Assembly: GCF_018967865.2 (NCBI RefSeq)
Contig: NZ_JAHLZY020000001.1
Coordinates: forward strand, 1,240,001 to 1,304,000
Direction: 5' to 3'
DNA from: Hymenobacter siberiensis
GTDB lineage: Bacteria > Bacteroidota > Bacteroidia > Cytophagales > Hymenobacteraceae
DNA: 64,000 nt
Positions 59,674 through 64,000 of the stretch are shown piece after piece; positions within the stretch are counted from its first letter, which is position 1, and each line of letters starts with the position of its first letter. Below the pieces are notes generated by a model. The model ran no database searches and was not told the origin of the DNA. It was given only the letters and a program-made list of their open reading frames with translations. Position numbers and translations under genes: made by a program.

Positions 59674-60622
59674 ACCTACGGCCCGGCCGACATCTGGCGG
59701 CAAGCCAAGCCCCTGATTCGCCAGGCCGAGGCCCGGCGACCGGCCGGCGAGTTCGCCGTGCTCATCGTCGACGATTCGGTGCTGGAAAAGGCGCATGCCG
59801 ATGCCAATGAGTTGATTTGCAGTCATTGGGACCACAGCCAGCAGCGCTACGTCAAGGGTCTGAATTTCGTCACCCTGCTCTATCAGGCCGGCGAGTTGGC
59901 CCTGTCCATCGCCGTCGAACTCGTGCGCAAACCCGTGCCCGTCTACCATCCCAAGACCCAGCAGACCAGCTACCAGAGCCCGTTCACCAAAAACGAGTAC
60001 CTGCAGCAGATGCTGCGCGTGGCGCAGCCGCAGGTGGCCTACCGCTACCTGCTGGCCGATTCCTGGTACGCCTCGGCCGAGAACATGTGTCTGGTGCGGG
60101 CCTTGGGCCATCATTTCGTTTTTGCCCTCGAAAGCAGCCGCACCGTCGCCCTGAGCGAAGCCGACCGTGCGCAAGGTCGGTTCCAGGCCGTGCAGACGCT
60201 GGTGTTTCCCGATACGCAACCCCTGCGCGTCTATTTGCGGTCCGTGCAAGAGGCGGTGCTCGTAACCAGGCAAGTCTTTACAAACCAAGACGGTAGCCAG
60301 GGTACATTGTATGTGGTCAGCAGCGATACCGACCTGGACCAAGCCCAACTGACCACGATTTACCAGGGACGGTGGAAAAGCGCATCAAGCTTTTTGTGTG
60401 GAAGAGTATCACAAGTCGCTCAAACAGAATGCCTCGATGGGCAAGGCGCCCACCAAAACCCTGGCCACGCAGGCCACCCATTTCTTCGCTGCCGTGCTGG
60501 CCTACACCAAACTCGAAGTCCTCAAGCTCAAATGCGGCATCGGCCATTTTCGCCTTAAAGCACAGCTCTATACCGTCGGTCTCAAAGCCATGTACCAGCA
60601 ACTCGCCCTACTCCGTGCGTAA
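59674..60622 (+). pseudogene. IS701-like transposase, C-terminal part, frameshifted
   Basis: Starts TYGPADIWRQAKPLIRQAE, in frame with the 44-codon piece ending at 42449. The DDE core follows: VLIVDDSVLEKAHADANELI (first Asp), SHWDHSQQRYVKGLNFV and YRYLLADSWYASAENM. Near 60377-60395 an extra 19 nt shifts the frame; the true end (EEYHKSLKQNASMGKAPTKT, then FRLKAQLYTVGLKAMYQQLA) continues in another frame to TAA at 60620-60622. So even without the composite block the transposase would be inactive. Confidence 0.87.
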
Positions 60623-60658
60623 CATCAGGTAGTAATCTGTCCGAAATGATTAGTGGTA

Positions 60659-60696
60659 GCACGCGAGATGCTTCGGCTGCGCTCAGCATGACGTTC
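60659..60696. repeat. Half of a GAACGTCATGC palindrome beside the IS701-like element
   Basis: GCACGCGAGATGCTTCGGCT and GCGCTCAGCATGACGTTC match the right arm of the repeat at 37750-37863, and the preceding loop-like bases (GGTAGTAATCT) also resemble that copy. No left arm is found on this side or near 42270. Confidence 0.7.
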
Positions 60697-60707
60697 TGTT
60701 AGTCACT

Positions 60708-60875
60708 AGACTTGTTCCTCAATTAAGAGAACGGTGATTTTCCAAGCCGTATTTGGCACCAGAAACGGGGGCTGCTCAAAGAATCCAAGGATACGGGCTT
60801 GGCTAAACCAAAAAGACCATTCAGGCGTCACAATCGGCTAAAATCTTTGACTACTTCTTATTCGGAAACAAGTCT
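60708..60875. mobile_element. 168-bp MITE-like remnant at the dehydrogenase stop codon
   Basis: Ends AGACTTGTTCCTC (60708) and GGAAACAAGTCT (60875) are imperfect inverted repeats of the AGACTTGTT type. ACT is duplicated (60705-60707 and 60876-60878), the second copy reaching the first base of the neighbouring stop codon. A short frame AKPKRPFRRHNRLKS inside may be a transposase relic. Confidence 0.65.
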
Positions 60876-60877
60876 AC

Positions 60878-61816
60878 TCAATACCCCCGGCTCAAATCCA
60901 CCAGATTCTCCAGTGGCTGGCCGTGGCGCAGGCGCTCCAGGTTGCGCAGCAGCACATCGACTTTGCTTTCGTCCTCGTGGTGCTGGCCGCCACCGGTGTG
61001 CTGGGTAAGTAGCACGTTGGGCAGGGCCCAGAGCGGATTGTCGGCGGGCAGGGGCTCCACGGCGGTCACGTCGAGCACGGCCCCGCCGAGGTAGCCGGCT
61101 TGCAGCAGCTTGATGAGGGCGGGCTCGTCGGTGGTGTTGCCACGGCCCACACTGGCGTAGATGCTGCCCGGGCGCATGGCATCCAGCAGCTCGGCCGAGA
61201 AAAAGCCCTCGGCGCTGCCCGGCAGAGTATTTATCACGATGTCGGTTTCGGGCAGGGCGGCTTTCAGGTCTTCTTTGGAGCGAAGCTGCGCCTTGGGGTG
61301 GGTGCGGGCCAGCAGCTGCACAGGGCACTCGAAACCGCTGAGTTGCTGCTGCACGGCCAGGGCAATAGCCCCGGCGCCCAGCACCACCACGCGCTTGCCG
61401 CGCAGCAGGCCCGAGCGGTTGCGCACGTAGGCCCCGCCCACCCATTTTTTCTCGGCTTGCAGCACGGCCAGCTCGCCCAGGTGGCGGTAGAGGGCCAACA
61501 GGCCACCTACCATGGTTTCGGCGCAGGGCCAGGCGAAAAAGTCGCCCATATTCGCTACTGGCACATTCAGGTGCAGGTGGCGGTAGCGTTCGAAGCCGGC
61601 CGAGTCAATTTGCCAGAAGCGCAGCAGAGGCGAGGTGCCAGCCGCTAGCCACACGGGCGGCGGGTTGCCGAGCAGCACCTCGGCCTCCTGGAAGGCGGGA
61701 AACTGGTCTTCGGGGGCTACGTCGTGGCAGAACGTGACGTTGACCTCGGCCGGAAGCTGCTGGTGCAGGTAAGCGCGGGCGGAGGGGCTGAGGGGCGAAT
61801 AAACGAAAAGATTCAT
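60878..61816 (-). CDS. D-2-hydroxyacid dehydrogenase
   Basis: 312 residues from ATG 61816. NAD(P)-dependent oxidoreductase of the 2-hydroxyacid family. The Rossmann loop is LLRGKRVVVLGAGAIALAV near residue 132; NTLPGSAEGFFSAELL and SVGRGNTTDEPALIKLLQ follow, the Arg/Glu/His triad is expected at GRGNTTDE, VTAVEPLPADNP and LLTQHTGGGQ. It reduces or oxidises an unspecified hydroxyacid. It is divergent from the Crp/Fnr regulator with 161 bp between them, which may control it. Confidence 0.88.
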   Translation of the reverse strand: MNLFVYSPLSPSARAYLHQQLPAEVNVTFCHDVAPEDQFPAFQEAEVLLGNPPPVWLAAGTSPLLRFWQIDSAGFERYRHLHLNVPVANMGDFFAWPCAETMVGGLLALYRHLGELAVLQAEKKWVGGAYVRNRSGLLRGKRVVVLGAGAIALAVQQQLSGFECPVQLLARTHPKAQLRSKEDLKAALPETDIVINTLPGSAEGFFSAELLDAMRPGSIYASVGRGNTTDEPALIKLLQAGYLGGAVLDVTAVEPLPADNPLWALPNVLLTQHTGGGQHHEDESKVDVLLRNLERLRHGQPLENLVDLSRGY

Positions 61817-61977
61817 GGCGGAGCAGCCGGCACGGCCGCAAGCAGTTGACAAGCGTGAGCCCCAGAAACGGGCCGATGGACAAAGTTGCTGCCCAGGCGG
61901 CGTACTTTTCGCAAAGAAGCGGCCCGACCAGCCGTATTTGCCCGTTTTTTTGCGTATTCCGCCCGTTTCCTCTGCTC

Positions 61978-62532
61978 ATGCGCGCCTACCTGCACCAGCA
62001 CGCCCACCTCACCGATGCCGAGCTGGAACAAACCATGACGCTTATCCAACCCTGCACTTTCCGTAAAGGCACCGAGCTGTTCCACCCCGGTCCGCCGCCC
62101 GACCGGCTCTATTTCATCGAAACCGGGCTGGCCCGTGCCTACCGCCTTGTGCGCGGCGAAGACATCACCAGCGCCTTCTATGGGGCCGATTCCTTCTGTT
62201 TCGATACCCTGAGCATTGTGGCTCAGGTACCCACCGAGCTGTATTTCGAATGCCTGACCGACGTGCAGGCCCACGAAATCCTCATTCCCGACCTCAACCG
62301 CCTGTTCCGCCGGGTGCCGCCCATCGAGCGCCTGGGCCGCCGCATCAACGAAAACCTGGTGTGTGGCCTCACTGAGCGCCTCCGGGCCTTCCAGATGGAC
62401 GACCTGCGCACCCGCTACCTCGCCCTGATGCGCCAGAACCCCGAGCTGATTCAGCAGGTGCCGCAGCGGCATATTGCTACGTACCTGGGTGTGAAGCCGG
62501 AAAGCCTGAGCCGCATGCGGGCGCAGCTGTGA
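61978..62532 (+). CDS. Crp/Fnr-family transcriptional regulator
   Basis: 184 residues from ATG 61978. The cyclic-nucleotide-binding-like beta barrel (FRKGTELFHPGPPPDRLYFI, LARAYRLVRGEDITSAFYG) is followed by a dimerisation helix and an HTH with LIQQVPQRHIATYLGVKPES and LSRMRAQL. Members of this short Bacteroidota type regulate neighbouring genes without known ligand. It may control the divergent dehydrogenase. A longer in-frame start upstream is not family sequence. Confidence 0.9.
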   Translation: MRAYLHQHAHLTDAELEQTMTLIQPCTFRKGTELFHPGPPPDRLYFIETGLARAYRLVRGEDITSAFYGADSFCFDTLSIVAQVPTELYFECLTDVQAHEILIPDLNRLFRRVPPIERLGRRINENLVCGLTERLRAFQMDDLRTRYLALMRQNPELIQQVPQRHIATYLGVKPESLSRMRAQL

Positions 62533-62563
62533 GGGTGGCCTTGGCTTAGGACTGGGTATTGGT

Positions 62564-62704
62564 TGGCGCGCGTCTGCGACGCGTGCCGGCTGGACTCGGG
62601 TCTGTGACTCGTGCTGCGAACGACTCGCAATTACGCTGTTCTGCCGGCTCTGTACCCGAGCCGCAGGCTCGCACCCAGTCGGCACGCGTCGCAGACGCAC
62701 GCCA
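62564..62704. repeat. Large imperfect palindrome
   Basis: Arms 62564-62588 and 62680-62704 (25 bp, one mismatch) contain GCGTCTGCGACGCGTGCCG. Further inner pairings (ACTCGGGT/ACCCGAG) make a 141-bp fold. Stem unrelated to the GAACGTCATGC family; lies between the Crp/Fnr gene and the acyl-CoA dehydrogenase. Confidence 0.8.
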
Positions 62705-62743
62705 GCGGCAGCCTGGGGATTGCGCATTTCTTAACCTAGGTCA

Positions 62744-62774
62744 TTGGGGCCGCTGCCGGAACTGGGTACTTTTA
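62744..62774 (+). promoter_or_regulatory. Candidate promoter for the acyl-CoA dehydrogenase
   Basis: TTG at 62744-62746, 20-bp spacer and TACTTTTA at 62767-62774 (one mismatch to TAnnTTTG). Ends 35 bp before the ATG. Confidence 0.5.
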
Positions 62775-62809
62775 CCCGCGCTCCCTTCCCACGCAACTCC
62801 TTAGTCCTA

Positions 62810-64000
62810 ATGGCCAAGCAAGCCTATTCCCGCCGCGACCTCGCGTTTCAGCTCCACGAAGTATTGCACGTTGAAAGCCTGAACCGCTTCCCGTACTTTC
62901 AGGACCACGACCGCGGCTCCATCGACCTGGTGCTTGATACCGCCGGCCAGTTTGCCGACCAGCTCCTGCGCCCCCTGCTCACCGAGCTCGACCGCCAGGA
63001 GCCGCAGCTCGTGGATGGCACCATTCGGGTGCATCCCGGCGTGAAGAACATCGTGCACCGCTTCGGCCAGGATGGCTGGATAAACGCCCTGTTTTCGTAC
63101 GAGGAAGGTGGCCAGCAGCTGCCCGGCACCGTGTACAACGCGGCCGTGTTTGCCATGCAGGCCACCAACTATTCGGCCAGCGTGCCGCCCTTCCTCACAC
63201 TGGGCGCGGCCAATCTGCTCCGTAGCTTCGCTACGCCCGAGCTCACGGCTGCCTTCACGCCGCACATGTACGCCGGCCGCTGGCAGGGCACCATGGCCCT
63301 CACCGAGCCCGACGCCGGCAGCTCCCTCTCCGACATCAGTACCTCGGCCGAACCCACGGAGGATGGCTACTACCGGATTCGGGGGCAGAAAATCTATATT
63401 TCCTCCGGCGACCATGATGCCTGCGACAACGTGGTGCACCTCATGCTGGCTAAGATTAAAGGCGGACCAGCGGGGGCCAAGGGCATCTCGCTCTTTGCCG
63501 TACCGCGCCAGCGCGTGGCGGCCGGGCTGCCCAACGAGGCCACAAAACCCGACGAATTAGTTTCGAACGACGTGGTCACGGCCGGCATCTACCACAAGCT
63601 GGGCTGCAAGGGCGCGCCCATTGCCCACCTCCTGATTGGCGGCGACGGCGACACGCGCGGCTACCTTGTGGGCGAGCCCAACAAGGGCCTCAGCTACATG
63701 TTCCAGATGATGAACGAGGCTCGGCTGGCCGTGGGCGTGAGCGCGGCGGCCATCGGCACGGCCGCCTACTACGCGGCCCTCGAATACGCCCGCGCCCGGC
63801 CCCAGGGCCGCCCCATCGCCAACCGTGACGTGGCCCAGCCGCAGGTGCCCATCATCCGGCACGCCGATGTGAAGCGCATGCTGCTCTTCCAGAAAGCTAC
63901 CATGGAAGGCGCGCTGGGCCTGCTATTACAGTGCAGCTACTACATGGATGTGGCCCGGGTAGGCGATGGCGCAGAGAAGGAAAAAGCCGAGCTGCTGCTC
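62810..64000 (+). CDS. Acyl-CoA dehydrogenase (3' end outside window)
   Basis: 397 codons open to the window end, from ATG 62810. FAD enzyme of fatty-acyl-CoA oxidation. GTMALTEPDAGSSLSDIST is the flavin-binding signature, then IRGQKIYISSGDH and GYLVGEPNKGLSYMFQMMNE with ARLAVGVSAAAIGTAAYY. The N-terminal extension (LAFQLHEVLHVESLNRFPYF) marks the larger DmdC/FadE-like subgroup of about 590 residues. Substrate chain length cannot be told. The C-terminal catalytic region lies beyond the window. Confidence 0.93.
   Translation, partial: MAKQAYSRRDLAFQLHEVLHVESLNRFPYFQDHDRGSIDLVLDTAGQFADQLLRPLLTELDRQEPQLVDGTIRVHPGVKNIVHRFGQDGWINALFSYEEGGQQLPGTVYNAAVFAMQATNYSASVPPFLTLGAANLLRSFATPELTAAFTPHMYAGRWQGTMALTEPDAGSSLSDISTSAEPTEDGYYRIRGQKIYISSGDHDACDNVVHLMLAKIKGGPAGAKGISLFAVPRQRVAAGLPNEATKPDELVSNDVVTAGIYHKLGCKGAPIAHLLIGGDGDTRGYLVGEPNKGLSYMFQMMNEARLAVGVSAAAIGTAAYYAALEYARARPQGRPIANRDVAQPQVPIIRHADVKRMLLFQKATMEGALGLLLQCSYYMDVARVGDGAEKEKAELLL

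Larger units (their letters stand above)
42272..60628 (+). mobile_element. IS701-like element interrupted by a 17.2-kb insertion
   Basis: The 13-bp terminal inverted repeats CTGATGTTACGCA (42272-42284) and TGCGTAACATCAG (60616-60628) are perfect. TAGTA stands just outside on each side (42266-42270 and 60630-60634), a likely target duplication. Inside, the transposase is split after codon 44 and continues in frame at 59674. Everything between 42450 and 59673 is foreign to it. Confidence 0.85.

Noticed and set aside
9499-60696. Palindromes as CRISPR repeats or tRNA-like genes
   Set aside because: Copies are kilobases apart with no spacer pattern; stems are too long and lack tRNA arms and anticodon features.

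Overview
The window looks like a chromosome segment of a Hymenobacter-like member of the Bacteroidota (order Cytophagales). The clues are a GC-rich core, housekeeping genes in typical Bacteroidota neighbourhoods (bamD-rpoZ-coaC-coaB-DUF4835-recN, mutL beside rhomboids), a bacillithiol gene (bshA), a fused GH3/beta-lactamase-like protein, promoters of the TTG-N19/20-TAnnTTTG type, and abundant palindromic intergenic repeats whose arms carry GAACGTCATGC. No rRNA, tRNA or CRISPR array was seen. The genus is inferred from general likeness and was not tested.

Layout. 1-2372: end of a surface-glycan locus (sugar aminotransferase cut by the window edge, polytopic glycosyltransferase), then IS3 wreckage to 3170. 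3271-10757: pyrophosphate-driven ion pump, purine salvage (hpt), adk, obgE, a GIY-YIG-like protein, grpE and dnaJ. 11115-16631: ECF sigma factor with a membrane partner, an ABC exporter pair, a ChaN-like protein, a cupin. 16716-26418: penicillin-acylase-family enzyme, DUF421 protein, IscA-type protein, bshA, two decayed small genes, GH3/serine-hydrolase fusion. 26738-42202: mutL, two rhomboids, mdh, tilS, OstA-like protein, bamD, rpoZ, coaC, coaB, DUF4835, recN, fabI.

42272-60628 is an accessory island. An IS701-like element with 13-bp inverted ends sits between fabI and a 2-hydroxyacid dehydrogenase. Its transposase gene is split in frame by a 17.2-kb block bounded by two direct copies of one IS3-family element. 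The block carries a glycan cluster: a GT39-like transferase, a methyltransferase-GT2 fusion, a CDP-paratose-2-epimerase-like SDR, a glycosidase-like lipoprotein, a GT2 synthase fused to a degenerate GH26-like domain, and an acyltransferase. IS630, two nested IS5-type elements, an IS200-type element and several MITEs are scattered through it. The likely product is a modified exopolysaccharide, by inference only. 60878-64000 returns to core genes: dehydrogenase, Crp/Fnr regulator and an acyl-CoA dehydrogenase cut by the window end.

The most unusual points are the nested IS701/IS3 island, the GT2 synthase with a GH26-like domain lacking the expected glutamate, a coaBC gene split by a palindromic repeat with a terminator-like hairpin inside coaC, MITEs sitting exactly at stop codons, and the recurrent palindrome family.
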